The notes under the pieces: model-generated
Seen by the model: only the letters and a program-made list of their open reading frames with translations
Databases searched by the model: none
Told to the model about the DNA's origin: nothing
In this document: piece after piece, positions 38,253 to 47,427 of the stretch
Layout of the letters: every line of letters begins with the position of its first letter
Numbering within the stretch: the first letter of the stretch is position 1
Assembly: GCA_016202695.1 (NCBI GenBank)
Contig: JACQOE010000063.1
Coordinates: 1-64,000 of the forward strand
Origin: Pseudomonadota bacterium
GTDB taxonomy: Bacteria; Pseudomonadota; Alphaproteobacteria; JACQOE01
Direction: 5' to 3'
Length of the DNA: 64,000 nt
Made by a program: the position numbers and the translations under genes

Positions 38253-40154
38253 TCACAGCCGGCAATTCCGCGCCTCGAGCGCGATCAGATCGAGGCGGAC
38301 GGTGTGCGTGCTCAGGCCCGGCAGGGTGCGCGAGTCCATGCGCCGGACCTCGAACGAGCGAACCGGCGCCGCGCAACCGGCCTCCAGCAGGCCCCGCGTC
38401 AGGCGCTCGGCCGACCCGCCGGGCGAGACCAGCAGGTGCGTCACTCCTTGCCCCCGGAGCTGGCTCAGGAACCGGGCCGGGTCGTCGGCGCCCGGGGTCA
38501 CGTCGATCAGCGCTTGGAGGGTGCCGGTGGCGGAGAAATAGGGCGCCTCCAGCAGGTAGTTGTACTGGCGGACCTGATGGAAGAGCCGGGTTCCAGGCCC
38601 GAGGTGGGCGTTGAGCCAGGGGACCGGCTCATACTCGCTGACCGCGCGCGCGAGGAAGGCCTCGCGGCCCTCACCGGAGAGGAGGTGGCGAAGGTAGGCG
38701 AGGCTGAAGAGCCCGTGGCCCCCGAGCTGAAGCGCGAGGGTGAGCGCGAGCGCGCCCCACAGCGGCCGGCGGGCGGGGGCGAAGCGGGCGGCGGCCACCC
38801 CCAGGCAGAGGAGGACGAGCGGCCACACCGGCAGCAGGTGGCGGATGCGCTGCGAGGAGCCGGTCAGGAACCAGAGCAGGTAGAAAAGAAGGGCGAGGGC
38901 GGCGAGCGGAAGGAGTGGGCTTCGCCACAGGCGGTCGCGCACGCGCCAGGCGCCGGCAAGAGCCAGGGGCGCGACGAGAAGGGGAAAGGGGCCGAAACCG
39001 GTCCGCCCCGACTCGAAGACCGGGAGGCCGGCAAGGGTCGCCTTCAAGGGATAGGCGAGGAGCCAGAAGAGGCTCACCGGGACCGCCTTCTCGGCCTCCG
39101 CCAGGTCGACGCGCAAGGCCAGGTCATGAGCCTCGTCCCACAGGCCGGCGTGGCGATAGGGCAACCATCCGTAAAGTAGCGGGAACACCGGGTCGCCGGT
39201 GTGGGCGTAGTTCCAGGCGTACCAGGGGGCGCCGGCGAGAAGGGCCGCCGCCGCGAAGAGACCGGCGCGGCGAAGCCACTCCAGGCGAAGCCACGATCCG
39301 GGCCAGAGCAGCACCGTGCCGCAGGCCGCGACGAACAGGAGCCCGGTGTACTTGCTGCCGGCATAAAGGCCCGCGGCCAGGCCGGCAAGCGCGAGCCAGC
39401 CTGCCGCCGGCGGCCCCTCGCGGGCCGAAGCGAGCGCGGCGGCCGTGGCGGCGGCGGCGACGAGGGCGAAGAGCGCGATCCGCACCTCCGCCTGCCCCGA
39501 GCCGGCGCCGTAGACCACCGCCGGGGTGGTGAGGAGGAGAAGCGCGAGGGCGAGGGCCAGTGGCCGCTCCAGGTTGCGCCGAGCGAGCGCGTAGAGGAGC
39601 CACGATGCCGCCCAGCCGCTCAGCATGGTCCACAGCGTCAGCGCCCGCTCGCCGCCCAGCGCCAGGGCAGCGAGATAGGTCATCTGCACTGTGAGCGGCG
39701 CGGCTCCCGAGACCGCCCGGGGCACGAACGCGAGCCGGCCTTCGCGCAGCGCCTCCTTGGGGATGGCGAAGTGGTAGGCGAGCGAGTCGGCGTCGGCCGG
39801 CGGGCTCAAGCCTTCCATCAGGTCGAAGGCGAGGGCGAGTGCGATGCCGGCGGCGAGGATCAGCTCGAGGCGCGAGGGCGGGGCGGGGCGCGGGGGGCGC
39901 GAAAGCAGCGCCAGCCCGGCGGCGGCGATCAGGGAGAGCCCGAGAAGCACCGGCGCCGCCAGCCAGCCGGCGGCGGCGAGCGGGAAAACCAACCAGCCGA
40001 GCGCGCCGAGGCCGAGCGCGAAGGCGAAGGCCGGCGCCTCGGCGGGCCCAAGCCGGGCGAGGACCCCGAGCAGGCGAAGGAGCCCGGCGCCGAGACCCGC
40101 GGCGGCGGCGGCCAGCAGGACGGGCGTTCCCAGCTCGGCGAGCGGTGCCGGCAT
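38253..40154 (-). CDS. Polytopic membrane glycosyltransferase (GT39/ArnT-like)
   Basis: Multiple TM segments; LSPPADADSLAYHFAIPKEALREGRLAF; GLYAGSKYTGLLF; YAWNYAHTGDPVFPL. Inside the track's 1102-aa ORF. Confidence 0.8.
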   Translation of the reverse strand: MPAPLAELGTPVLLAAAAAGLGAGLLRLLGVLARLGPAEAPAFAFALGLGALGWLVFPLAAAGWLAAPVLLGLSLIAAAGLALLSRPPRPAPPSRLELILAAGIALALAFDLMEGLSPPADADSLAYHFAIPKEALREGRLAFVPRAVSGAAPLTVQMTYLAALALGGERALTLWTMLSGWAASWLLYALARRNLERPLALALALLLLTTPAVVYGAGSGQAEVRIALFALVAAAATAAALASAREGPPAAGWLALAGLAAGLYAGSKYTGLLFVAACGTVLLWPGSWLRLEWLRRAGLFAAAALLAGAPWYAWNYAHTGDPVFPLLYGWLPYRHAGLWDEAHDLALRVDLAEAEKAVPVSLFWLLAYPLKATLAGLPVFESGRTGFGPFPLLVAPLALAGAWRVRDRLWRSPLLPLAALALLFYLLWFLTGSSQRIRHLLPVWPLVLLCLGVAAARFAPARRPLWGALALTLALQLGGHGLFSLAYLRHLLSGEGREAFLARAVSEYEPVPWLNAHLGPGTRLFHQVRQYNYLLEAPYFSATGTLQALIDVTPGADDPARFLSQLRGQGVTHLLVSPGGSAERLTRGLLEAGCAAPVRSFEVRRMDSRTLPGLSTHTVRLDLIALEARNCRL

Positions 40155-41380
40155 CAGCCGAGCCCGAGCGCCGCCAGCACCGGCCCGGCGAGGCCGCGGA
40201 ACTGGGCGAGGTAGGCGGCGAAGGCCAGCCCCACCCAGGCCCAGGCCAGGCCCTCGAGCCACCCCGCCGCCGCGCCGGGCGGGGCGGCGCCGCCGGCCTC
40301 CTTGAGCAGGTCGATGGTCGCCCGGGCCGTCCGCTCCCAGTCGAAGGCGCGGGCACGGGCCCGGCCGGCGGCGCCGAGGCGCTCCTTGAGCCCGGGCTCG
40401 TCGAGGGCGCGCTCGATCGCGGCGGCGATCTGGCGCGGGTCGTGGGGATCGAAGTAGAGGGCCGCCTCGCCCGCCACCTCGGGGAGCGCGCTCGCCCGCG
40501 CGCATGCTACCGGTGCACCCGCGGCCATCGCCTCGAGGAGTGGCATGCCGAAGGACTCGACCGTCGAGGGCAGGACGAAGAGCGCCGCCCGGCGGTAGAG
40601 GTCGATCAGGGCGTCGCGGTCCTGCCGGCCGAGGAGCCGGACCCGGCCCTCGAGCCCGAGCGCCGCGATCCGCCGTCGCACCGCCCCGGCGTAGCCGGAA
40701 TCGACCGGCGCGCCGGCGATCTTGAGCTCGAGGCCGGGCCGTCGCGGCGCGATCCGGGCGAAGGCGTCGACCAGCGCGAGATAGTTCTTCTGCACGTAGA
40801 GATCGCCGACCGCGAGCAGGAAGCCCTCGTCCGGCGGTCTCGGCCCGGGGACGAAAAAGACGGGCTCGACGCCGTGGGGGATCACCGTCACCTTGCGCCT
40901 CAGGCGGTCGTTGAAGCCGAGCCGCTCGCGGGCGAAGGCCGAGACCGCGATCGCGCGCGCGCTGGTGGCGAGCGAGAGCGCCGTCATCAGCGCCAGCGCT
41001 CCCCAGTAGAGGCGCTTTCCCGGCCGGTGCTCCTCGCGCCCGACCGCGAGCAGGTTGGAGAGGAGGACGACCGGGCGCGGAGCCAGGAGCGGGCCGAAAT
41101 TGGCGAGGGAGAAGGTCGCCCGTACGCCGAGGCGCCGGGCGAGGCGCGGCAGGACGAGCTGCTCCCAGGCGAGCTCCGCAAGGAAGGGACGGGCGGCAAC
41201 GGCGTGAACCAGGACGGCCCCCGGAATCGGCTCGAACAGCGGCCGCTCGCGCGCCCCGATCGCGAGATGGACCTCGAGCGCGGAATCGGCCGCGAGCCGC
41301 GGCAGCAGGGCGCGGAGGTAAGTCACCCCGCCGCCGCTCTTGGCGTGGATGGCGTTGACGAGGACCGGAAAACGGCTCAC
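40154..41380 (-). CDS. Glycosyltransferase family 4
   Basis: FPVLVNAIHAKSGGGVTYLRALLPRL...VTVIPHGVEPVFF...LFVLPSTVESFGMPLLEAMAAGAPVACARASALPEVAGEAALYFDP. GTG start at 41380 inferred. Confidence 0.88.
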   Translation of the reverse strand: MSRFPVLVNAIHAKSGGGVTYLRALLPRLAADSALEVHLAIGARERPLFEPIPGAVLVHAVAARPFLAELAWEQLVLPRLARRLGVRATFSLANFGPLLAPRPVVLLSNLLAVGREEHRPGKRLYWGALALMTALSLATSARAIAVSAFARERLGFNDRLRRKVTVIPHGVEPVFFVPGPRPPDEGFLLAVGDLYVQKNYLALVDAFARIAPRRPGLELKIAGAPVDSGYAGAVRRRIAALGLEGRVRLLGRQDRDALIDLYRRAALFVLPSTVESFGMPLLEAMAAGAPVACARASALPEVAGEAALYFDPHDPRQIAAAIERALDEPGLKERLGAAGRARARAFDWERTARATIDLLKEAGGAAPPGAAAGWLEGLAWAWVGLAFAAYLAQFRGLAGPVLAALGLG

Positions 41381-41721
41381 ACTGGCGCTCGTTGCTCGAA
41401 TCCCTGTCTGGTGTAGGCGGCGAACCCAAGCCTGCGCACGCTGATTTGTGCACTGTAGGCACAGCGCGGCCCTTGTGAGAAGGCGCCCCCGCCCGTCTCC
41501 CCCTGCCCAGAAACCCCGCACCCATGCTCCCGTTCGCTACCGGTGACCGCGGCATCCGCATCCGCGCGGCTCATGCGGCCGTGTCGGCCCACGCGGTCGG
41601 CCCGCGCGGGCCGCGTCGCGGGAAGTCCGGCGTCGGGCCTCGATTCGCGCGCATGGTTTGCCCGCTCCGCACGTTCAAGAGGCACGGCGCGCGGCTCGAA
41701 TGGGGCACGTGATTTGAAGGA

Positions 41722-42720
41722 ATGGAGATGCGACGCGTTGTTCTGATAAGCGGACTCCAGCGCTCCGGCACCACTCTCCTGCAGCGCCTGTGCGACGGTC
41801 ATCCCGACCTCTGGGTCCACCCGAGCGAGGCGATCTTCGCCGGCAACAAGTACCAGTGGCCGGACCTTGAGAACGCGGTCCGGCTGCGGCACTTCAACAC
41901 CCTGTTCGAGCACCGCTCCGCGATCCCGGTCCTCGACCTCTTCTTCAGCTCCCGACTCGGCAAGCTGACCCAGAACCTGGCCGAGGAGAACCCGGACTTC
42001 GACTTCGATTTCGACCGCTTCCTCGCCGACTGGCGGGGGGCGCTCGCCGGCCACGAGACCTGGAGCGAGGGACTGGTCTTGGAGGAGTACCTGGCGAGCT
42101 TCTTCCGGAACCTGCGCAGCCATCCGCGGCGCGACTCCTCGTTCTACCTGATCAAGACGCCGCGCCTCGGCTTTCAGCACCGGCGCTTCTTCGAGCTGTT
42201 TCCGACCGGCGGGCTGATCTTCGTTCGGCGCGACCCCGCGGGCTACATCGCCTCGGAGCTGCAGCGCCTGGTTCGCCCGCCGAGCCGGCTCCGCCACCGG
42301 CTGCGGCGGCTCAAAGGCATCTACCAGTTCGCGCGGCTTTCGGCCTTCGCCGAGGGGCTTTACCGGGAGCTCGCCGGCCACCCCCGGGTCCTGATCCTCC
42401 CCTTCGAGGAGTTGGTGGCCGAGACCGCGCCGACGATGCGCCGGGTGGCCGACTTCATCGGCGTTCGCTTCAACGCCATCCTCACCGTGCCGACCCTCTA
42501 CGAGCGCCCTTGGCGCTCCAACTCGAGCTACGCGCAGGGGGTGAAGGGGGCGATCGACGGCGCGCCACTCCGCCGCGCCCCGTTCTCCGGGGTGGAGGCC
42601 GCGTTCCTCGGCGCCTGCCTCAGGCTGCTCCCCCGGGCGGCGGCGGCGACCGTGCTCAACGGCAGGCCGGCGCTCCGCGATCCGTCGTCGGCGCGGCTCT
42701 CGACCCCGAGCCCCGGCTGA
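41722..42720 (+). CDS. Sulfotransferase-family protein
   Basis: VVLISGLQRSGTTLLQRLCDGHPDLWVHPSE...FYLIKTPRLGFQHRRFFELFPTGGLIFVRRDPAGYIAS. Confidence 0.85.
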   Translation: MEMRRVVLISGLQRSGTTLLQRLCDGHPDLWVHPSEAIFAGNKYQWPDLENAVRLRHFNTLFEHRSAIPVLDLFFSSRLGKLTQNLAEENPDFDFDFDRFLADWRGALAGHETWSEGLVLEEYLASFFRNLRSHPRRDSSFYLIKTPRLGFQHRRFFELFPTGGLIFVRRDPAGYIASELQRLVRPPSRLRHRLRRLKGIYQFARLSAFAEGLYRELAGHPRVLILPFEELVAETAPTMRRVADFIGVRFNAILTVPTLYERPWRSNSSYAQGVKGAIDGAPLRRAPFSGVEAAFLGACLRLLPRAAAATVLNGRPALRDPSSARLSTPSPG

Positions 42721-42774
42721 CGGCCGCGCCCGCCCTCCGGCGGGCGCCGCTCGCGCGGCCGTGGCCCGGGCCGC

Positions 42775-43491
42775 TCAGGGGGGGCCGGCCCCGGGGGCGG
42801 TGCGCCGCTCGCGCACGACCGCGAGCATCGGCAGGGTGAGGATGCGGTCGGGGGCAAAGACGCGGGCCAACGCCTCGAACGTCGCCTGGGCGTCGGTGAA
42901 GTCGGTCACCAGGATGGCGTCGATCTGAGGCAGGTCGGCCGGCCGGCCGACGACCTTGAGCCCGGCGTGCTCTACCGCGCCTTGAGCGCCGGTGTCGATC
43001 ACGCCCACCAGCGTCACCTCGTGCGCGCGGGCGCAGAGGAGCGCGATGTCGCAGAGGTCGGAGATGCCGGCCAGCGCGAGGCGGCGCCAGCCGCGCGCGG
43101 CGGCACGGGCGAACATGTCGTCGCACTGGCGCCGGGCGATGCGAAAGAAGCGGAAGGACTGGCTGAAGAATTGGGCCGTAAGCCGGCTCTTCTCGGCGAA
43201 CCCCCGGGGCGTGAGATAGTAGAGGTAGCGGTTGGGGGGCGCGGTCGTGACCTTGATCAGCCCTTTGCGGACGCAGCGCTTCAGATAGGCGTTGGTGAGG
43301 CCGAGCGCGATTCCCAGCCGCCGCGATGCCGAGCGCTGGGTGAGGGCCCGATCCTCGTGCACGGCGGTGAGGAGCCCGAGGGTGATCTCGGCCTCGGCGT
43401 CGAGGGCCGCGGCGCCGGGCGCCGCGGCCTCGCCTAGGCGGTGCTCGCCGGCACCGGCGGCGGCGAGCGTTGGGGAGTCCCTATCGTTCAT
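42775..43491 (-). CDS. EPS-associated winged-HTH (MarR-like) regulator with C-terminal Rossmann-like domain
   Basis: ALTQRSASRRLGIALGLTNAYLKRCVRKGLIKVTTAPPNRYLYYLTPRGFAEKSRLTAQFFSQSFRFFRIARRQC, then RLALAGISDLCDIALLCARAHEVTLVGVID. Confidence 0.85.
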   Translation of the reverse strand: MNDRDSPTLAAAGAGEHRLGEAAAPGAAALDAEAEITLGLLTAVHEDRALTQRSASRRLGIALGLTNAYLKRCVRKGLIKVTTAPPNRYLYYLTPRGFAEKSRLTAQFFSQSFRFFRIARRQCDDMFARAAARGWRRLALAGISDLCDIALLCARAHEVTLVGVIDTGAQGAVEHAGLKVVGRPADLPQIDAILVTDFTDAQATFEALARVFAPDRILTLPMLAVVRERRTAPGAGPP

Positions 43492-43500
43492 CCAATGAAC
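43486..43500. promoter_or_regulatory. Candidate operator palindrome 1
   Basis: GTTCATCCAATGAAC: perfect 5-bp arms, overlapping the regulator start codon. Confidence 0.4.
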
Positions 43501-43668
43501 ACTATCGGCCCGGGGGCGCAGGGTCAAGAGGTTGAGTCGTAAGGGATTCCGCGCCGCGGGCCGGGATCTGGGTGGCGTCCCGACGGCGCGCCGAGGCCGG
43601 ACCGATCTGGTAAATGATCGACAGATCAAAGAGTTATTGCCGGCCACCCCAAAAACTGCACGGTTGAC

Positions 43669-43683
43669 GTTCGTTCCGTGAAC
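43669..43683. promoter_or_regulatory. Candidate operator palindrome 2
   Basis: GTTCGTTCCGTGAAC: same GTTC-N7-GAAC architecture, upstream of the divergent ABC-transporter operon. Confidence 0.35.
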
Positions 43684-43794
43684 ATGCTACGGCTTGGACA
43701 TTGGATCCGTCGGCCGCCCGGCGGCCGGCGCGGCGGCGCCGCGGCCAGTCCGCGAGGAGGGCCGCGCCGCCCCGTGGGGGAGTGTCCACGCCGC

Positions 43795-45591
43795 ATGGTC
43801 TCCGTCGTCAAGGGGCTCTGGCGCATTCTCACCCCGCACGACCGCCTGGCGGCCGCGGCGGTGCTGGTGATCGTGCTCGGCATGGCGGCGGTCGAGGTGT
43901 TGGGCATCGGCGCGGTCTACTGGTTCCTCACCGTGCTCGCCGATCCCGCGGCGCTGGAGGAGTCGGCGGTCCTTCGCGCCCTGCACAACGCCAGCGGCAT
44001 CGCCTCGACCGACGCCTTCCTCTTCCTCGCCGGGACCGTGGTTCTCGGCCTCTTCCTGTTCCGCAACGCCTACGCCCTCTTCGGCCTCTGGGCGCGCGAG
44101 CGCTTCGCCCACGGCCGCCACTACGCGCTCACCCAGAGGCTCCTCGCCGCCTATCTCGGCAAGCCCTACGACTACTTCCTCGGCGAGCACACGGCGGCCC
44201 TCTCAAAGAATCTGCTGCTCGAGGTCCAGAACCTCACGCTCGGCATCCTGCTCCCGACTATCGTGGTCCTCTCCGAGGGGCTGGTGGCGGCCGCCGTGGT
44301 CGCCTTCCTCCTCGCCAACAGCCCCGGCATCACGCTCATCTTGGTCGCCGTCCTCGGCGGCCTCAGCGCGGCCCTCTTCACGCTGGTCAGGCACCGGCTC
44401 CGCGGCCTGGGCGAGGAGCGGATCGCCGCCGACGAGACCCGCTACCGGCTCGCGGGCGAGGCCTTCGGCGGCATCAAGGACCTCCTCGTGCTCACCCGCG
44501 AGGGCCTGTTCCTCGACCGCTTCGAGCGGGTCGGTCGCCGCTACGCCCGGCTGCAGGTGGCCTATCAGGTGCTGCGCAACGTCCCCCACTACACGATGGA
44601 GTCCTTCGCCGTCGGCGGCCTGCTGGTGATCGTGCTGACGGCGCACGCGGGCGGTGGCGATATTGGCGATGTGGTTGGCCTCGCCGGCCTCTACGCCGCG
44701 GCGAGCTACCGGCTGATGCCGTGCCTGCGCAACATCCTCGGCGAACTGGGTTGCATCCGCCACCACGTGCCGGTGCTCGAGCGCCTGAGCGCCGACCTCG
44801 ACGGCGGCGTTCGGCGGGCGACGGGGCATCGCCCCGTGGGGCCCTCGCTTCCCTTCGAGCGCGAGATTCTGCTCCGGGGCGTGGGCTTCCGCTATCCCGG
44901 GCGTCGAGGGCGGGTGATCGAGGGCATCGACCTCGCGATCGTCCGCAACCGGGCGATCGCCCTCGTCGGGCCAACCGGCTCGGGCAAGACGACGCTGGCC
45001 GACATCCTCCTCGGGCTCCTTTCGCCGAGCGAGGGGGCGGTGCTGGTCGACGGCGTGCCGCTGACGCCCGCGAACGCCCGCGCCTGGCGGGCCCAGGTCG
45101 GCTACGTACCGCAAGGCGTGTTCCTGGCCGACGACACGGTGACGCGCAACATCGCCTTCGGGCTCCCCGACGACGAGATCGACGCCGCGGCGGTGCGCGC
45201 CGCGGCCCGCCTCGCCCACATCGACGGCTTCATCGAGGGCGAGCTTGCCGAAGGCTACGACACCGTCATCGGCGAGCGCGGCGTGCGCCTCTCGGGTGGC
45301 CAGCGCCAGCGGCTCGGCATCGCCCGCGCCCTCTACCACCGGCCGCGGCTCCTGGTGCTCGACGAGGCGACCAGCGCGCTCGACGGGCGGACCGAGGGCG
45401 TGATCTCGGCCGCGATCCGCGAACTCGGCGAAGAGGTCACGCTGGTGGTCATCGCCCATCGCCTGAGCACGGTGCAAGACTGCGACGAGATCCACGTCAT
45501 GGACCGCGGCCGGGTCGTCGCCTCGGGCACCTACGACCGCCTGATGGCCTCGAGCCCGCTGTTCCGCGAAATGGCGCGGGCGGCGCCCTGA
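43795..45591 (+). CDS. ABC exporter with fused permease and ATPase
   Basis: N-terminal TM region; ALVGPTGSGKTTLADILLGLLSP; VRLSGGQRQRLGIARALYHRPRLLVLDEATSALD. Confidence 0.95.
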   Translation: MVSVVKGLWRILTPHDRLAAAAVLVIVLGMAAVEVLGIGAVYWFLTVLADPAALEESAVLRALHNASGIASTDAFLFLAGTVVLGLFLFRNAYALFGLWARERFAHGRHYALTQRLLAAYLGKPYDYFLGEHTAALSKNLLLEVQNLTLGILLPTIVVLSEGLVAAAVVAFLLANSPGITLILVAVLGGLSAALFTLVRHRLRGLGEERIAADETRYRLAGEAFGGIKDLLVLTREGLFLDRFERVGRRYARLQVAYQVLRNVPHYTMESFAVGGLLVIVLTAHAGGGDIGDVVGLAGLYAAASYRLMPCLRNILGELGCIRHHVPVLERLSADLDGGVRRATGHRPVGPSLPFEREILLRGVGFRYPGRRGRVIEGIDLAIVRNRAIALVGPTGSGKTTLADILLGLLSPSEGAVLVDGVPLTPANARAWRAQVGYVPQGVFLADDTVTRNIAFGLPDDEIDAAAVRAAARLAHIDGFIEGELAEGYDTVIGERGVRLSGGQRQRLGIARALYHRPRLLVLDEATSALDGRTEGVISAAIRELGEEVTLVVIAHRLSTVQDCDEIHVMDRGRVVASGTYDRLMASSPLFREMARAAP

Positions 45592-45611
45592 GTGCGCGTC
45601 GGGAACCGCCG

Positions 45612-46664
45612 ATGGCCAACATCGAGAGGTGCCTGCTGCCGCCGACGGCGACGATCCGCGAGGCGGTCACCGCGCTCGAGGCCGGCGAAGAGAAGATCGT
45701 GGTGGTGGTCGATGCCGGGCGCCGGCTGCTCGGCACGGTCACCGACGGCGACATCCGCCGGGGCATCCTGCGCGGGCATGGCCTCGACGATCCGGTCGCC
45801 GAGGTGATGTTCAGGAAGCCCGACTGGGCGCCGATGGACGCGCGGCGCGAGGCGATGCTGGGCATCCTCGCCGCCGCCCAGAAGCGCCAGCTTCCGCTGC
45901 TCGACGCCGAGGGCCGGGTAGTCGACGTCAAGCTCATCGACGAGCTGGTCCCGCCGCGCCGGCCCGACAACTGGGTGGTGCTGATGGCGGGCGGGCTCGG
46001 CACCCGGCTCAGGCCGCTCACCCAGGAGGCGCCGAAGCCGCTCCTCACCGTCGGCTCGCGCCCGATTCTCGAGATCATCGTCAGTGCGCTGGCGCGGGCC
46101 GGCTTCTCGCGCTTCTTCATCTCGGTCAACTACAAGGCGGCGATGGTCAAGGCCCACTTCGGCGACGGCGCCCGCTTCGGGGTGCGGATCGACTACCTCG
46201 AGGAGAAGGCCGCCTTGGGGACCGCCGGCGCGCTCTCGCTTCTGCCCGAGCGGCCGACCCGGCCGCTCCTGGTGATGAACGCCGACCTCCTCACCAAACT
46301 CGACTTCAACCACCTCCTCGATTTCCACGCCGAGAGCGGGGCCGAGGCGACGATGTGCGTGCGCGAGTTCCACTTCCAGGTTCCCTATGGCGTGGTCGAG
46401 ATCGACGGTCAGCGCATCCTCGGCATCGAGGAGAAGCCCGAGCACCGCTTCTTCGTCAACGCCGGCATCTACATGCTGAACCCGGGGGCGCTCGAGTTGC
46501 TGCCCTGCGGCGAGGCCATCGATATGACCGACGTGTTCGCCCGCCTGATCGCCGGTGGGCGACGTACCGCCGCCTTTCCCATCCGCGAGTACTGGCTGGA
46601 TGTCGGGCGCCCCGACGACCTCAAGCAGGCGTCCTCCGACCTCGATCTCTTCGCCGAGGACTGA
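45612..46664 (+). CDS. CBS-domain plus nucleotidyltransferase (PtmE-like sugar-1-P guanylyltransferase)
   Basis: CBS pair (IVVVVDAGRRLLGTVTDGDIRRGILRG...) then WVVLMAGGLGTRLRPLTQEAPKPLLTVGSRPILEIIV. Confidence 0.88.
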   Translation: MANIERCLLPPTATIREAVTALEAGEEKIVVVVDAGRRLLGTVTDGDIRRGILRGHGLDDPVAEVMFRKPDWAPMDARREAMLGILAAAQKRQLPLLDAEGRVVDVKLIDELVPPRRPDNWVVLMAGGLGTRLRPLTQEAPKPLLTVGSRPILEIIVSALARAGFSRFFISVNYKAAMVKAHFGDGARFGVRIDYLEEKAALGTAGALSLLPERPTRPLLVMNADLLTKLDFNHLLDFHAESGAEATMCVREFHFQVPYGVVEIDGQRILGIEEKPEHRFFVNAGIYMLNPGALELLPCGEAIDMTDVFARLIAGGRRTAAFPIREYWLDVGRPDDLKQASSDLDLFAED

Positions 46665-46665
46665 G

Positions 46666-47427
46666 ATGGCCAACGTCCGCCTCATCGCCCGACTCGACAT
46701 CAAGGGGCCCGACCTCATCAAGGGCGTGCAGCTCGAGGGCTGGCGGAAGGTCGGCCGGCCGGCCGAGTTCGCGCGCCGCTACTACGAGGAGGGCGCCGAC
46801 GAGCTCCTCTACATGGACGTGGTCGCCAGCCTCTACAACCGCAACAACCTTACCGACATCGTCGCCGAGACGGCGCGCGAGATCTTCATCCCGCTCTGCG
46901 TAGGCGGCGGCGTGCGCAGCGTCGAGGACGCCGACAAGCTGCTGCGCGCCGGCGCCGACAAGGTCGCCGTCAACACCGCCGCGACCAAGCGCCCAGAGCT
47001 GATCTCGGAGCTTTCCCGCCGCTTCGGCTCGCAGGCGGTGGTGCTGTCGATCGAGGCCAAGGGTGCCGGCCCCGGGCGCTGGGAGGCGCGGACCGACAAC
47101 GGCCGCGAGGCCACCGGCCTCGACGTCGTCGCCTGGGCGAGGCGAGGCGCCGAGCTGGGCGCGGGCGAGATTCTCGTCACCGCGGTCGACCGCGACGGCA
47201 CCTTCCGCGGCCTCGACCTCGATCTCGTCGCCGCGGTGTCGGCGGCGGTGACGATCCCGGTGATCGCGGGCGGGGGCTTCGGCGCCCCCGAGCACCTGGC
47301 CGAGGCGGTGCTGAAGGCGGGAGCCGACGCGGTGGCGATCGCCCGCGCGCTCCATCACCAGCGCACCACGCTCGCCCAGGTCCGCGTCCGCGGCCTCGCC
47401 CAAGGGCTGAACCTGAGGCGGCTATGA
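46666..47427 (+). CDS. HisF-type cyclase subunit in a surface-glycan cluster
   Basis: LIARLDIKGPDLIKGVQLEGWRKVGRPAEFARRYYEEGADELLYMDVVASLYNRNNLTDIV...CVGGGVRSVEDADKLLRAGADKVAVNTAA. Confidence 0.9.
   Translation: MANVRLIARLDIKGPDLIKGVQLEGWRKVGRPAEFARRYYEEGADELLYMDVVASLYNRNNLTDIVAETAREIFIPLCVGGGVRSVEDADKLLRAGADKVAVNTAATKRPELISELSRRFGSQAVVLSIEAKGAGPGRWEARTDNGREATGLDVVAWARRGAELGAGEILVTAVDRDGTFRGLDLDLVAAVSAAVTIPVIAGGGFGAPEHLAEAVLKAGADAVAIARALHHQRTTLAQVRVRGLAQGLNLRRL

Noticed and set aside
39839-41416. 525-aa plus-strand ORF
   Set aside because: Antisense to the GT39 and GT4 genes; Arg/Glu/Gly-rich shadow translation.
38253-41561. 1102-aa ORF as one giant glycosyltransferase
   Set aside because: Real gene begins at 40154; the rest is antisense/alternate-frame over the GT4 gene.
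43701-46664. 987-aa ORF as a fusion of transporter and nucleotidyltransferase
   Set aside because: N-terminal two-thirds are a shadow frame of the ABC transporter; true nucleotidyltransferase starts at 45612.
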